The notes under the pieces: generated by a model
The model's database searches: none
The model's input: the letters and a program-made list of their open reading frames with translations, nothing else
Told to the model about the DNA's origin: nothing
In this document: positions 31,189 through 42,282 of the stretch, in pieces
How the letters are laid out: each line of letters starts with the position of its first letter
Position numbering within the stretch: the stretch's first letter is position 1
Program-made: the position numbers and the translations under genes
Source of the DNA: Armigeres subalbatus
Lineage: Eukaryota; Arthropoda; Insecta; Diptera; Culicidae
Assembly (NCBI RefSeq): GCF_024139115.2
Contig: NW_026943522.1
Coordinates: forward strand, 124,001 to 188,000
Length of the DNA: 64,000 nt
Direction: 5' to 3'

Positions 31189-31323
31189 CAGTGGCGTAGC
31201 CACGGGGGTGGTTTTGGGTATAAAACCCCCCCCAAAGACAAAATTTTTGGAAGAAATTTTTTTTTTCGAAAAAAAAAATGTTCAGAAAACCCCCCCCAGA
31301 CCAATTTTCTGGCTACGCCACTG
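31189..31323. mobile_element. hAT-type MITE, 135 bp
   Basis: Ends CAGTGGCGTAGCCA and TGGCTACGCCACTG are perfect inverted repeats. The 8-bp target duplication GCAATGAC lies at 31181-31188 and 31324-31331. CAGTGGCG ends and an 8-bp duplication are hAT hallmarks. The interior is a C-run/T-run/A-run/C-run hairpin. Confidence 0.92.
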
Positions 31324-31410
31324 GCAATGACGAATAACATTTGCTCGTGTCTCTTCAAATCGTAAGTACTAAACATTCAGGTATGTCTCAATGCAGGAAT
31401 TAGAAATGTA

Positions 31411-32340
31411 CACACCAAATTTCCAATTCGTTTTTCAGCAATCTGTATTGCTGGAAGCAGATCAGCAATACAGTGTTTTACTGATTTACAGCAAGTTTTG
31501 TTTTTTTCTACTGGAACACAGCATAATAATAAACTGAATGCCATACAGCAAATTTATATTTGCTGGTCATCAGTACTTTTTGACACTTAATGTTATTTTG
31601 GCAAATATATCACTGAAAACCAGTAATAAGAATTACTGAAGCAATACAGCAATTTAATTTTTGCTGAGAATCAGCAAATCGCTAAACCTGTCAAACGTCA
31701 TTGATGGTTAGAGGGTTAGAGTTTATCGATTCATTTAATTCATGTGAAGTGGTGATTTTGCTCTAGATCTAGAAGTGTAGAGAGCTTTAAGAGTAAAATA
31801 GTGATCTTAATGATGCGTAAGTATCTTTTGAACATGATTGACGGGCCTTATTGAAAATCCTAACTGAAACTATAGCAAATTGTTTATTTTCTCGCTTCTA
31901 TTTCAGCCATTTTCTTATAGACCCAAGATATGGTTTTCGGCATGCGATATTATCATCGAGCAGCGTGAACTCATCTAAGTTTTTATTAATATTAAGTAAA
32001 GCCTATACTGGACAATAAAAAACATACAGCATGAAATAGGATGTATTTTATTATCATTGTGAGAAACAAAACTTTTGAACAAAAAAAAAACAATGCAAAC
32101 ATTTTCTGAAAACCCCAATTTTGCTGAAAATACAGCAAAAGATTTGTCGCTTAATCAATTGCTGATAGCCAGCAAAATGATTTACGTTTTGCTGAACGTC
32201 CAGTAAACGAACTGTCACATTTGTGAAAATCAAATTTACTGGTTAATCAGCAATTTTCTTTGCTGGATTCATTGCTGGATGAACAGCACACAAAAAACCA
32301 GCAAAACTTTGCTGATTTTCAGCAATAAAAAATTAGTGTG
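31411..32340. mobile_element. TA-target element with reiterated CAGCAA/TTGCTG
   Basis: Ends CACACCAAATTT and TTAGTGTG with TA at 31409-31410 and 32341-32342. Interior ends are crowded with CAGCAA/TTGCTG (over twenty copies). No open transposase. Same architecture as 13946-15066 with a different word. Confidence 0.75.
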
Positions 32341-32342
32341 TA

Positions 32343-32645
32343 CACACTAATTTTTTATTGCTGAAAAATACACACTAATTTTTTATTGCTGAAAATCAGC
32401 AAAGTTTTGCTGGTTTTTTGTGTGCTGTTCATCCAGCAATGAATCCAGCAAAGAAAATTGCTGATTAACCGCAGTAAATTTGATTTTCACAAATGTGACA
32501 GTTCGTTTACTGGACGTTCAGCAAAACGTAAATCATTTTGCTGGCTATCAGCAATTGATTGAGCGACAAATCTTTTGCTGTATTTCAGCAAAATAAGGGG
32601 TTTTCAGAAAATATTTGCTGTTAAAGTTTTGTTCTCAAAATAAAA
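32343..32645. mobile_element. Second, truncated CAGCAA element in inverted contact
   Basis: Starts CACACTAATTTTTTATTGC directly after the shared TA and repeats its first 29 bp once. It then mirrors 32065-32340 closely, giving a palindrome of about 280 bp per arm. No right end is seen. Confidence 0.7.
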
Positions 32646-32699
32646 ACAATCTGCTAACAATATGAAAGAAAGCTGATTAATAATTATTACAGAAATGGA

Positions 32700-32940
32700 A
32701 TTCAATTGTCTGATTCGTTTTCAGAAGCATTTTTCCGCATCTATTTATCATCGAAATTTTTGAGCAGAGTTCAATTTGATGAAAAACTTTGGACGCTGGC
32801 TAGTTTCATCGCTCTCCTGGAGGAAGTCAACCTATATGAATCTCCATGAATGCAAGTGTATAATTGAAAAGTTAGTGATTCAATCCATGTTAATGCTATC
32901 GCTGCGTTTCAAAATTTTACACGAGACATGTTGTCAAAGG
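32700..32940 (+). other. Possible decayed exon
   Basis: After an acceptor-like TTCGTTTTCAG (32726), one frame reads FFRIYLSSKFLSRVQF and continues about 40 codons before a stop. The overlapping 32776-33042 frame is an alternative. No family is recognised and it may be chance. Confidence 0.2.
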
Positions 32941-32945
32941 ATGGA

Positions 32946-33250
32946 GCCAGAGTACGCGATGGCGCGATGCGACGCTAAAGTAGTACAATTTGGCAGTTCA
33001 TTGTTAATAATTGTTAATCTTTTAAGGCTCCCCCAGACCTAAGCGATTTCATCGCCGCGACGGCGACAACTAGTCGCCGCGATTCTATCGTTGAGTCGCT
33101 GCAGGCAATTTCTATTTACGCTTCCATACCAACGACGAAAGAATCGCTATCGCCAAGCGATAGAATCACGTCGCGACTGTCGCGTCGCGTGTGTTTGGGG
33201 GAACCTTTACGTGAGTCGCGTTGCGTCGCATCGCACGTCGCGTACTCTGG
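32946..33250. mobile_element. Nested GC-rich inverted-repeat element
   Basis: Outer arms CCAGAGTACGCGATG and CGTCGCGTACTCTGG are inverted. An inner pair (CTCCCCCAGAC at 33030, GTTTGGGGGAA at 33195) brackets a CGCGAC/GTCGCG-rich hairpin. It is clearly more GC-rich than its surroundings. Confidence 0.6.
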
Positions 33251-33555
33251 TAGGCCATTGCATTTACTCTGGTTTCACTCTAATGTACATATTTATATTG
33301 CAAATATTGGTCAATAAAATGATTGCTTAAAAAACCATGCACATAATGTTTAATTAGAAATTAAATCCGCCCTCTTTTTTATTGTAATGCATTTTAAATA
33401 AAAATTAACCGAATTTAATTTAAATAAATACACATGACCAAGCACATGACAGTCATTTATATCCAATTTGCATTCCATTACAATCACATACAATTATCAA
33501 GTCTGAAAACATTAGTTATCACATGCCATCCACGTTACATTCATTTAATAAACAT

Positions 33556-35485
33556 TGTTGGTTCAACCAACTAAATAGAAACAGCGTCACGAACTTTTAA
33601 ACAACTTTATTGCGTGTTAAAGTTTCCTAGGGTAGAAATTCTTCATTAGATTTATTATTCTTGATCACTTGTGTTTCGACTTACGTTTTATGCGCTCATT
33701 GGCTATGCGATAGTTTCGCTACGTGAATTCACTGAATCTGCGCGCAAAATATATTTCTGCTGAAACACAATAAATAACTCAACATATTGACCAGCATCAT
33801 GAAACTTAGTCCACGTGATTTACCTGCTTTTAACGGTTATGCAGTAAACGGTAGAACAAAGAAGAATATGCGTGGCCTGATAACTAGGAATCTAATAGAA
33901 GGGATTAACACAATTCAGATCAAATTCATTATAAATCACATTCCAATTTTACCTAATAAATTCAGACGATTTAGTATCTACGGATTCTTATGGAAATCTA
34001 TATATATAAAAACCAATCTATGTATGTATGTTCGCTAACTACTTCTGAACCACTTGACAGAATTCAACCAAATTTGGTACACACGTTCTCTATCCTCAGG
34101 GGAAGTTAACAAAGGGGGTGGGAGGGTCATTTAGAAAAGGGGGAGGGGTTTTGTTTAGAAAACGAACAATTATGTGTAACTTTCATCTCCCAGTACCGAT
34201 TTCAACCAAATTTTGTACACATATTCACTATAAGGAGACAATCATATGACAGTGTAATTTGGGAAAAGGGAGGGTCTGGAGGAGGAGGTATTATTCAGAA
34301 AGCGGGTAATTCAGAGTAAATTCTGAACCCCTGCACCGATTTCAACCAAATTTGATACACACATTCTCTACCCTAAAGAAAAGATAACAAAGGTGGTGGG
34401 GCGGTCATTGTAAAAAGAGGGAGGGTATGGGGGAGGGGTTGTCTTTATAAAACGAGCAATACAGTGTAACTCCCAACCCCCAGTACCCATATCAACCAAA
34501 TATTGTACACATATTCACTAAGAGTAGTCGATCACATGGAAGTGTAATTTGGGAAAGAGAGGCGGGGTCTGGGGGGAGGGGTATTGTTCTGAAAACAGGA
34601 AATTCAGTGTATCTTTTGAACCCCTGGACCGATTTCATCAAAATTTGGTACACACATTCTCTATCCTAAGGAGAAAATAACAAAGGGGTGGGATGATCAT
34701 TGGGAAAAGGGGAGGGTAAGGGGGAAGGGTTGTCGTTAGAAAAAGAGCGATTCAGTGTAACACCTAACTCCCAGGACCGATTTCAGCCATATTTGATGCA
34801 CACATTTTTTATCCTAAGGAGAAGATAACAAATTCCTTTTGAATAAGTACCCGAGATATATAAAACTCAATGTTTGTATGTTTGTGTGTATGCTTCAGCC
34901 TAACTTCTGAACCCATTATTGTATTGTTTAGTTATCGATCAATTCAACCATTTATCGAAATCATGGTTTGCCCAGTGAAAAGCAATGATTAATGTGTTTC
35001 CTTCTGGATGGTGAATGTGATCCCTTTTTTAAAATAGACGTTTGCCCGGAATAAGGCATCGGTGTATGTTTTTCCTTCTTTAGAAATAGACGTTTGCCCG
35101 GAATATGGCGATTATGGGTTTGCTCCCTTCTTCAAAATCAGTCAATGTTTTCAAATGAAGTCTGCCTTCATTTGATCAAATGATGAAGTATCGATAAGAA
35201 AACGCAATTATCCTGTTGACCAATTGGTTTATTCATTTTCCGATTGTGAAAAAAAAAACTGCGAATCAAACTGGCAATTCCGAGCAAGGCCGGGTACATA
35301 AAGCTAGTTATGCAATAAATTCAAGACAATATCTAACACCGCTTAGCATGGAGTGTACGATAAACAATTCTCCAACGAAGGCTGCCAATGACGTTCGAAC
35401 TGTCACGTTCCTATCACTTATTGACGGCTGTCACTTCGGCGGTATGTGCAGGGTGCTGATCGACATTATAAGGGTGTTCGCAACA
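33556..35485 (-). repeat. 3' LTR of the BEL element, split by a Helitron
   Basis: 33556-33996 plus 35308-35485 equals 619 bp and matches 45104-45722 by eye without difference. The open frame 33787-34038 is present in both LTRs only because they are copies. Confidence 0.92.
33997..35307 (+). mobile_element. Helitron, non-autonomous, in the BEL LTR
   Basis: Starts TCTATATATATAAAA after GGAAA and ends CTAG before TTATGC. The other LTR reads GGAAATTATGC without interruption (about 45539-45549), giving the exact empty site and A^T insertion. It carries the 150-bp CCGATTTCAACCAAATTT units (34040-34850). A second, internal Helitron-like start (ATATATAAAACTCAATG, 34855) leads into the shared 3' half, so the element is chimeric. 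Confidence 0.92.
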
Positions 35486-35489
35486 CTCC

Positions 35490-35953
35490 CCCCCAGTAGG
35501 CGGTCCTCGGTCCGGCATACTCATCTTTCCTGCGATGTCCAGCACCGCCAGTTTCACTGCAGGTCGCTCATAGGTTCCGGAAATGGTCTGAACCGTCGCT
35601 GATCTTACTTGACCATCCTTCGAAGTCCGGGTAGCTATCACTTTTCCCTTCGGCCAACAATTCCTCGGAAGGTTGGAATCAACGATTACGACAATATTCC
35701 CAACGACAATTGGTTTCACAGGGTTGAACCACTTTGTGCTGGCGTATTTTTCCACCCAACGCTTCCAGAAGTAGTTTGCGAGGATATCTAATGTTTGCCA
35801 AGAATGTCACGTTGCTCTAGCACTGTTGTTGTAAGGAAAAAGAGGTTTTGAACAATTTGGGGATCCCACCAAAATTGATTTGGCGTTAAGGCCGGCGAAG
35901 ATTTGTCGTCTATACAGGGACGTGTGTAAGAGGTTTGCTATTAACGACATTTT
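35490..35953 (-). pseudogene. pol: BEL integrase C-terminal region, degraded
   Basis: The readable block is 35490-35755 (WFNPVKPIVVGNIVVIVD, WPKGKVIAT), the SH3-like tail common to BEL integrases. Between 35756 and 35953 homologous-looking segments occur in several frames with stops. Confidence 0.7.
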
Positions 35954-36400
35954 CTATTTTATCATTAGGTTTCTCAGGACTTCATCAGTAGGCGAGTGAC
36001 TCAATTTTATTACAGCCAAATTTCGTTTGATGGTCTGAATCAAACGTTCCCAGGTGCCTCCCATATGCGGGGAGACAGGAGGGTTGAATCTCCATGACGT
36101 AGTAGGTGTCGTGAACTCAGTTGCTAGTTTATGGTTATCGATCAGTGCTTGAGCTTCCTTGAGCTCTTTTGAAGCCCCTACAAAATTTGTACCTCGATCG
36201 CTAATTATTTGTATCGGAGTTCCACGTCTAGCAAAACAGTTGTTAAGGGCCATTATGCACGAATCGGTTGAAAGAGAATGGGCTATTTCAATATGGATTG
36301 CCCTAGTTGTCAAGCACGTCACCAATACTCCCCATCGTTTTTCCGGGCGTCGTCTAACTGTGACTTGATAAGGTCCGAAGTAGTCGACTCCACGTATGAA
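35954..36400 (-). pseudogene. pol: BEL integrase catalytic core
   Basis: After a frame change near 36400, the core reads GVDYFGP (first Asp), then TCLTTRAIHIEIAHSL, ISDRGTNFVGA (second Asp, about 36200) and MGGTWERLI (Glu, about 36055). All three catalytic acidic residues are present. The frame closes at 35954. The enzyme would integrate the DNA copy but is separated from RT by the frameshift. Confidence 0.8.
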
Positions 36401-37415
36401 AATGGACGGACGTAAGCCGCCAATCGCTCCTTTGGTAAGTTGGCCATCATCGGTGGTTTGGGCTTAGCTCGGTAGTTTTTACAATACTGGCAGTACCTGC
36501 GAGTTTTGTTACACTCTACGCGCACCTTTGGTATGTAAAACCTTTTACGTGCTTCGTTGACGAATGTCTCATTACCTTGGTGGTGATATTTTTCATGAAT
36601 ATCTTTCAGCACTAGCCTAGTGAGGGAATGGCTACGGGGCAGGACTATCGGAAATGGAGTGTTTTCCCCAATATAATCGCACACATCTATACGGCTATGT
36701 ATACGCATCAAGCCGGTGACGTCAAGAAAAGGACTAAGTTTGTACAACGGGCTTGTCTTGGGTAGAATTGGCTTACCTGGCGATATACCCTGCTTCGATA
36801 GCGTCCTCATTTCATCTCCATAACACTCAAATTGAGCCCGTTTGTAGAGGTAATTCTCCGCCTCTCGTAGTTCTCCGCTAGTTAATGGCCCTCGCAAAAT
36901 TTGTTCAAAGTTCCTTTTGCGTTTTATATTGGTGACGAATCTCAAAACGTAGGCAGCTACACGCTGCAAGTGAATCCAGCTGGAATAGTTTTCAGGTTGT
37001 AAAGTATCTCTGGATTCTTCGACATAGTGTAACAGTAGGCGTGGGCGAAGTTCTTCCACCGTTTTCTGATTGAAAGATGCTATTGGCCATTCTTCTTCCT
37101 GTTTCGATAGGAAAGATGGCCCAGAAAGCCACCGGGAGTCGGCATGGAAACAAGAAGTACCATTCCACTTCGTGCCTTCGTCAGCCACGTTAGATTTTCC
37201 TGATAGCCATCGCCACTCCGATACATCTGTTGCTTCAAGAATTTCGCCAACGCGGAATGCAACGAACTGCGAATATTTGCGGTGGTCTGATTTAAGCCAG
37301 CACATCACATCCCGTGCATCCGTCCAAAAATACCTCCGCTTGATCTTCACTGAATGTCCTTGTTCGATGTTCTTTGCTAAACGGGTACCGATTACTGCTG
37401 CCTGGAGCTCGAGAC
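36401..37415 (-). pseudogene. pol: BEL RNase H to integrase N-terminal region
   Basis: Open from a one-base shift at about 37415 to about 36400. It contains the RNase H region (LELQAAVIGTRL, WTDARDVMCWLK) and the integrase zinc-binding segment (H-x-x-x-H in HEKYHHQG and C-x-x-C in CQYC, about 36485-36610). Confidence 0.8.
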
Positions 37416-38692
37416 GAGAATCGATACGAATTTGATCGGTGCAACCCGACTCTTTGACCCCACTAACGAACATGAAATTTGTTCTTTTTCAATGAATCGA
37501 AAATACGAAACTGCTGCGTATCCGAGTTCACTCGCGTCCACGAACGTATGGAGCTCCACGAGCCGTTCTATACCTCCCGATGGTGAAAGATGATAACATC
37601 GTGGTATTCTAACAGATTCTGCTACGGGAAGAAGCTGCAGCCAGATTTTCCACTTTTCCAGTTGCTTCGTGCCAATCTCGTCGTCCCACGAAATACCATC
37701 TCTCCAGATCTCTTGGAAAAACAGTTTCAGAAGTATCATATAGTTAGACAACATTCCAAGGGGATCGTAGACGGACATCAGCACGCGTAAGACGTCACGT
37801 TTCGTGGGGTGTTTGTTGCCCGAAAGTAGCTGCTTATTCCGGTCGGTCGACAACTTGTAGCGAAATTCGTCTGTTCTTGTGTCCCACCACATACCTAGGA
37901 CCTTCTCTAAAACTGCATCCTTATCTCCATCCAGCCTTTTCTCCGTTGCTTCCGTTTCGCCTAGTGCTTGTGTAACGATTGTTGAATTAGAAATCCAGTT
38001 TCTCATTGTGAAGCCTCCCTGTTGGTGTATGTAACGGACGTCCTTCGCTAGTTTTACAGCATCTTCCACGGTGTCGACGCTTGCCAACATATCGTCGACG
38101 TAGTGACCTTTGTTTATCACTTCCACAGCTTCCGGGAACACTGATTGAAATCTTGCGGCGTTCTCTTTTACGACAAACTGAGCACAGCTTGGTGAACACT
38201 TGGCTCCGAATGTCATCACCGTAACAACGTATTCACTGGTTTCATCTTCTTGATCGCTCCACAGAATACGCTGGCATTGCTGATCAACGTTATTCATTCG
38301 GATGCGGAGAAACATTTCGGCAATATCTCCAGACACAGCTACACGTTTTTCACGGAATCGATATAATACGGAAGGCAATGGTGTTAATTGATCCGGTCCC
38401 TTCATTAGTACACTGTTGAGCGAGGTTCCTCCGACGGTCGCTGCAGCATCCCAAACTATTCTCACTTTATTGGGTTTATTTGGGTTATAAACAGGGAACA
38501 TGGGCAAATACCACACACGGCGTTCAGATTCCTGTTGCTCTTCTTTAGATAGCTTACGAACATATCCTTTCCGCAAATAATTGTTCATCGTTGCCTTCAA
38601 CGTAGAAGCCAATTCAGGATCTCGCTGCATTCTTTTTAACAGGCATCGATGACGTCGCACTGCCATGGGTCTGCTATCGGGAAGCTGGATGT
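37416..38692 (-). pseudogene. pol: BEL reverse transcriptase
   Basis: Continuous with 42397-43612 once the Ty3-type element is disregarded. RT motifs include VWDAAAT, GDIAEMFLRI, FGAKCSP and the catalytic YVDD (about 38098), followed by the thumb and the start of RNase H (FVDASELGYAA). Residues look intact. It is inactivated only by the insertion at its start and the frameshift near 37415. Confidence 0.88.
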
Positions 38693-38801
38693 TGTAGTAG
38701 GCTACCAATATCTAGAATACCAGAGTAGGCTATTGGAAATAAAGGATTACTTTCAAGATAACCACCATAACTACCTGACGTGTTTCTTTAGAACTCCTAC
38801 A

Positions 38802-39460
38802 TTGGCGACGAGGTGAACTGGATTTTCAAGAAAAGGCCGCGGGTTATCAAGAATCCATTACACAGAAGAACTAAGATCTGGATTTAGTGCGGAAAATGAC
38901 TACGGTAATTATAGACAATTGGGCAAATTTGTGGCAGAAAAAAAGCGTACAATTTTATTTTAAAGCAAATCACATGATCTAATTTGGCAAATTTAAAACG
39001 TCCAGGATGACGAAGAGAAGTCGATTCTAGTCCGTGAACCTGGTTCGTTTGCGTAGAGAATGTTGAATTCAAGTCCGCACATAGTATCCAGGAAAACGAA
39101 GGGAATACAAATTATTCCAGTCCGTATAACTGGTGCAATGGCGAAGGGAATGCAGAATTCCAGTCCGCAAATGAAATTCAGGATAACGTAGAGAAAAAAA
39201 TAAATTCCAGACCGTTTACCTGGTATACCGGCGCAGGGAATTTAGAATTCCAGTCCGCATTTGATGTTAAAAACGAAAGAGATCTTTTCGTTCAAAGTTC
39301 ATTAAGAGAATAAGTTTTTTTTCTTGTCGCAGTTAGGACCTAAAATGAAAAAAAAAAATAATAATGTTTGAAAATTTTGATTGGCTGCCATGGTAACCAC
39401 GATTTACCTCAGTGCGAACCATAACCGCCGTTACAAGGCAAATGACTTTCGCTTAATTTA
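38802..39460 (+). promoter_or_regulatory. Leader with degenerate ATTCCAGTCCG tandem repeats
   Basis: After the primer site, (A)TTCCAG(T/A)CCG recurs near 39030, 39074, 39118, 39155, 39213 and 39254 with related spacers (CCTGGTNNANNGGCG.AGGGAAT). No long frame. Possible packaging or translation leader. Confidence 0.6.
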
Positions 39461-39812
39461 ATGTCTACTTGTTTGAATTTCAGTTACATTTCAACATAAC
39501 TCCTTTCGTAGAAATCGGCGATGGTCCGACGTCTGCCCGGTGGGAGAGTTGGAGGGATCAGTTTGTTTCATATTTGGCGTTGAAAGGCATCGATGACCAT
39601 GATGAAATGCATCGCGCGCTCATGTGTTTTGGAGGCTCGGATGTCAGGAAGGTAGCCCAAAACGTTTGTGCTGATGAACATTGTGTACTGGATAACCCAT
39701 ATCATGCGGCCATGGAAACTCTGGATAACTATTATGCTCCCCGAATGTCTATACGCTACGAAAGATTTAAATTTCGTCAGATGCAGTTCAACCCCAACGA
39801 AAAGTTAGACCA
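39461..39812 (+). pseudogene. gag: Gag N-terminal fragment of the short-LTR element
   Basis: Frame from about 39469 (no clear in-frame ATG) reads ITPFVEIGDGPTSARWESW and FVSYLALKGI, then YERFKFRQMQF, the capsid-like start seen in mag-like Ty3 elements. It ends at the GATCACC junction (39813), after which the frame reads antisense filler. Confidence 0.75.
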
Positions 39813-39941
39813 GATCACCGACGTCGATCGTGGAGTGCTTCGCTCTGCGTGTTTTATCACCATATTCTTTCCCTTTCTCTTTCCTTGTTTTGTCCAACAG
39901 TTTCAGATCGTTCGAACTGCATTGTCCTTTTGTACTGTCTG
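39813..39941 (-). repeat. 129-bp inverted filler copied from integrase region
   Basis: Exact reverse complement of 41650-41778. It fills the deletion joint between gag and the RT thumb. It explains why antisense frames at 41518-41837 match the plus-strand frame 39469-39945. Confidence 0.92.
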
Positions 39942-42128
39942 TTGAACGTTGAAGAACTTAAGCTCCGTACGGAACTAGTTCGAAAGCGCCTGAAGCAGAA
40001 AAATGTGATTTTGAACAATGCAAAAACTATTGAAAATGTCAGCCAGATTGATTTTCTTGGGTATCATTTATCATCAGAAGGCGTCAGAGTATCTGACGAA
40101 AAGCTTCAAGCTGTAACTGAATTCCGACAACCAAAATCAGCCGAGGAGCTTCGAAGTTTCCTTGGTTTGGTCACTTTCGTCAACCGGTATATACCCAACT
40201 TGTCCACCATTTCAAAACCTCTAAATGCTCTCACAAGAAAAGGAACAACATTTATTTGGAACGAAGAGCATACACAAGCTTTCGAAACCTTAAAATCAAG
40301 TTTAGCTAAAAACGAAACTTTGGCCTTTTTCGATCCGGAATTAGAAACCTTTTTAGAAGCTGATGCCAGCCCGGTTGGTCTTGGGGCGGTCCTGTTCCAG
40401 AAATCGAATGAAGGGGTATATAAGGTTATTAGCTATGCATCTAAAACGTTATCAGAAGTAGAAAAGAGATATGCACAAACCGAAAGAGAAGCATTGGCTT
40501 TAGTTTGGGCACCAGAAAAATTTCACTTTTATCTCTATGGAAAGTTCTTTTGGCTAATAACGGACCACAAGCCATTAGTGTCGATTTTTGGGGACAACGC
40601 AAAGCCATGTGCTAGGATTGAAAGGTGGAAACTTCGTTTAATGTCTTATGACTATAAGGTCATATATCGTCCTGGAAAAGCAAATATTGCCGATCCGTTC
40701 TCGAGACTATGCGCGGGAAATGGCTCAACTGTAAAGAGTTACGACGAAGAAAGTGAAAGAATCATACACCAGGTTGCACTAGATTCATGTCCAATCGCTA
40801 TCCCTTTATCAGAAATAATTGACGCAAGCAAAAACGACATTGAAATTTCAGAACTAGTGAAATGGTTACCGTTTCCCGTAAAACGATGGCCCCAAACGTT
40901 GCGTCAATATAAAGCCATTGCGGTAGATTTATCAACAGATGGTGAAACTGTACTTAAAGGACACAAGATTGTCATTCCAAGAATCTTACAGCAACGGGTG
41001 CTACAGCTTGCTCATGAGCCGCACTTAGGGATCGATGCCATGAAGAAGCGTCTTAGAGAGAAAGTATGGTGGGTTCAGATTGACAAAATGGTAGATGCAT
41101 ACGTGAAGTCTTGTAAAGGTTGTCTGCTTGTGTCAGAGCCAAATGTTGAGCCAATGTGCAGAACACAGATTCCGGATAAGCCATGGTGTAAATTGGCACT
41201 AGACTTCACTGAAGTAACAAGCGGAATACACCTATTAGTATTAGTAGATTACTACTCCAGATATCCTGAAGTGGAAATTATGTCTTCAACAACTGCGAAA
41301 TCAACAATATTCAAGTTGAGGATGATTTTTGCCCGATTTGGATACCCAGAACAAATAGTATGCGATAATGGTCCACCATTCTGTTCAGAAGAATTTGTAA
41401 ACTTCTGTAGAATAAATGCAATTAGTTTAAATCATTCCGTCCCGTATGCTCCATTTCAAAATGGGCTTGTGGAAAGATACAATCGATCGCTACTAAAAAC
41501 AATAAGGATAAGTTTCGCTATGGGCAGGGATTGGAAAAACGATTTATACGATTATTTGTTGGCATACCGTAACACTCCCCATTCAACAACCAATATATGC
41601 CCATCCAAATTGATGTTCGGTAGGACACTGAAGGACAAACTTCCAGAATCAGACAGTACAAAAGGACAATGCAGTTCGAACGATCTGAAACTGTTGGACA
41701 AAACAAGGAAAGAGAAAGGGAAAGAATATGGTGATAAAACACGCAGAGCGAAGCACTCCACGATCGACGTCGGTGATCACGTTATTCTGAGAAACTTCAC
41801 GAAAACAAACAAACTCACTACAAACTTTAATCCACAACCATTCCTTGTTGTGAAGAAAACTGGGACAAGGCTAACCGTGAAAAACCTAGCTAGCGGTGTC
41901 ATAGTGGACCGTCATATAAACCACGCCAAATGTTTAATATCTAACAATCCTTTCAGAAATAATGAATGCTCAGATGTAAACCCAAACAATGCTCATCCGG
42001 AGACAACGGAGAACGAATCATCAAACACTATGAAACCACCTGCACCGTGTACTCGATTGAATCGTGAGAGAAGGAAGCCTGATTATCTGAAAGATTATGT
42101 TGTATACAAATGCCCTAGACTGCTTTAG
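39942..42128 (+). CDS. pol: Truncated Pol: RT thumb, RNase H, integrase (about 728 aa)
   Basis: Uninterrupted from the filler joint to the stop at 42126-42128. The formal frame begins at 39849 inside the filler. Contents: last RT motifs (FLGYHLSSEGV, LRSFLGLVTFVNRY), RNase H (EADASPVGLGAVL, TEREALALV, TDHKPL), integrase zinc domain (H..H near 41015-41025, C..C near 41110-41120), and core with Asp in LALDF (41200), Asp in CDNGPPF (41365) and Glu in LVERYNR (41475). All integrase catalytic residues are present. The YxDD palm is absent, so it cannot reverse-transcribe alone. The longest intact protein in the window. Confidence 0.9.
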   Translation: MNVEELKLRTELVRKRLKQKNVILNNAKTIENVSQIDFLGYHLSSEGVRVSDEKLQAVTEFRQPKSAEELRSFLGLVTFVNRYIPNLSTISKPLNALTRKGTTFIWNEEHTQAFETLKSSLAKNETLAFFDPELETFLEADASPVGLGAVLFQKSNEGVYKVISYASKTLSEVEKRYAQTEREALALVWAPEKFHFYLYGKFFWLITDHKPLVSIFGDNAKPCARIERWKLRLMSYDYKVIYRPGKANIADPFSRLCAGNGSTVKSYDEESERIIHQVALDSCPIAIPLSEIIDASKNDIEISELVKWLPFPVKRWPQTLRQYKAIAVDLSTDGETVLKGHKIVIPRILQQRVLQLAHEPHLGIDAMKKRLREKVWWVQIDKMVDAYVKSCKGCLLVSEPNVEPMCRTQIPDKPWCKLALDFTEVTSGIHLLVLVDYYSRYPEVEIMSSTTAKSTIFKLRMIFARFGYPEQIVCDNGPPFCSEEFVNFCRINAISLNHSVPYAPFQNGLVERYNRSLLKTIRISFAMGRDWKNDLYDYLLAYRNTPHSTTNICPSKLMFGRTLKDKLPESDSTKGQCSSNDLKLLDKTRKEKGKEYGDKTRRAKHSTIDVGDHVILRNFTKTNKLTTNFNPQPFLVVKKTGTRLTVKNLASGVIVDRHINHAKCLISNNPFRNNECSDVNPNNAHPETTENESSNTMKPPAPCTRLNRERRKPDYLKDYVVYKCPRLL

Positions 42129-42282
42129 ATATTGTGTCAGAAAATGTTTCATTTCAATTTTCGAATTATGGATTACGAATTACAAGCTAGAATACCTTAA
42201 ATTATAATTTATGTAACCTATTATTTATATTACTATAATTTGCTTTATGTTGTTAAAAACTATCATTAAAATATAGGAGAGA
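42129..42282 (+). other. 3' untranslated region and polypurine tract
   Basis: AT-rich 154 bp ending in AAAATATAGGAGAGA directly before the LTR. Confidence 0.7.

Noticed and set aside
41518..41837. Antisense frames in the integrase region of the short-LTR element
   Set aside because: Shadows of the integrase; they match 39813-39941 only because that segment is an inverted copy.
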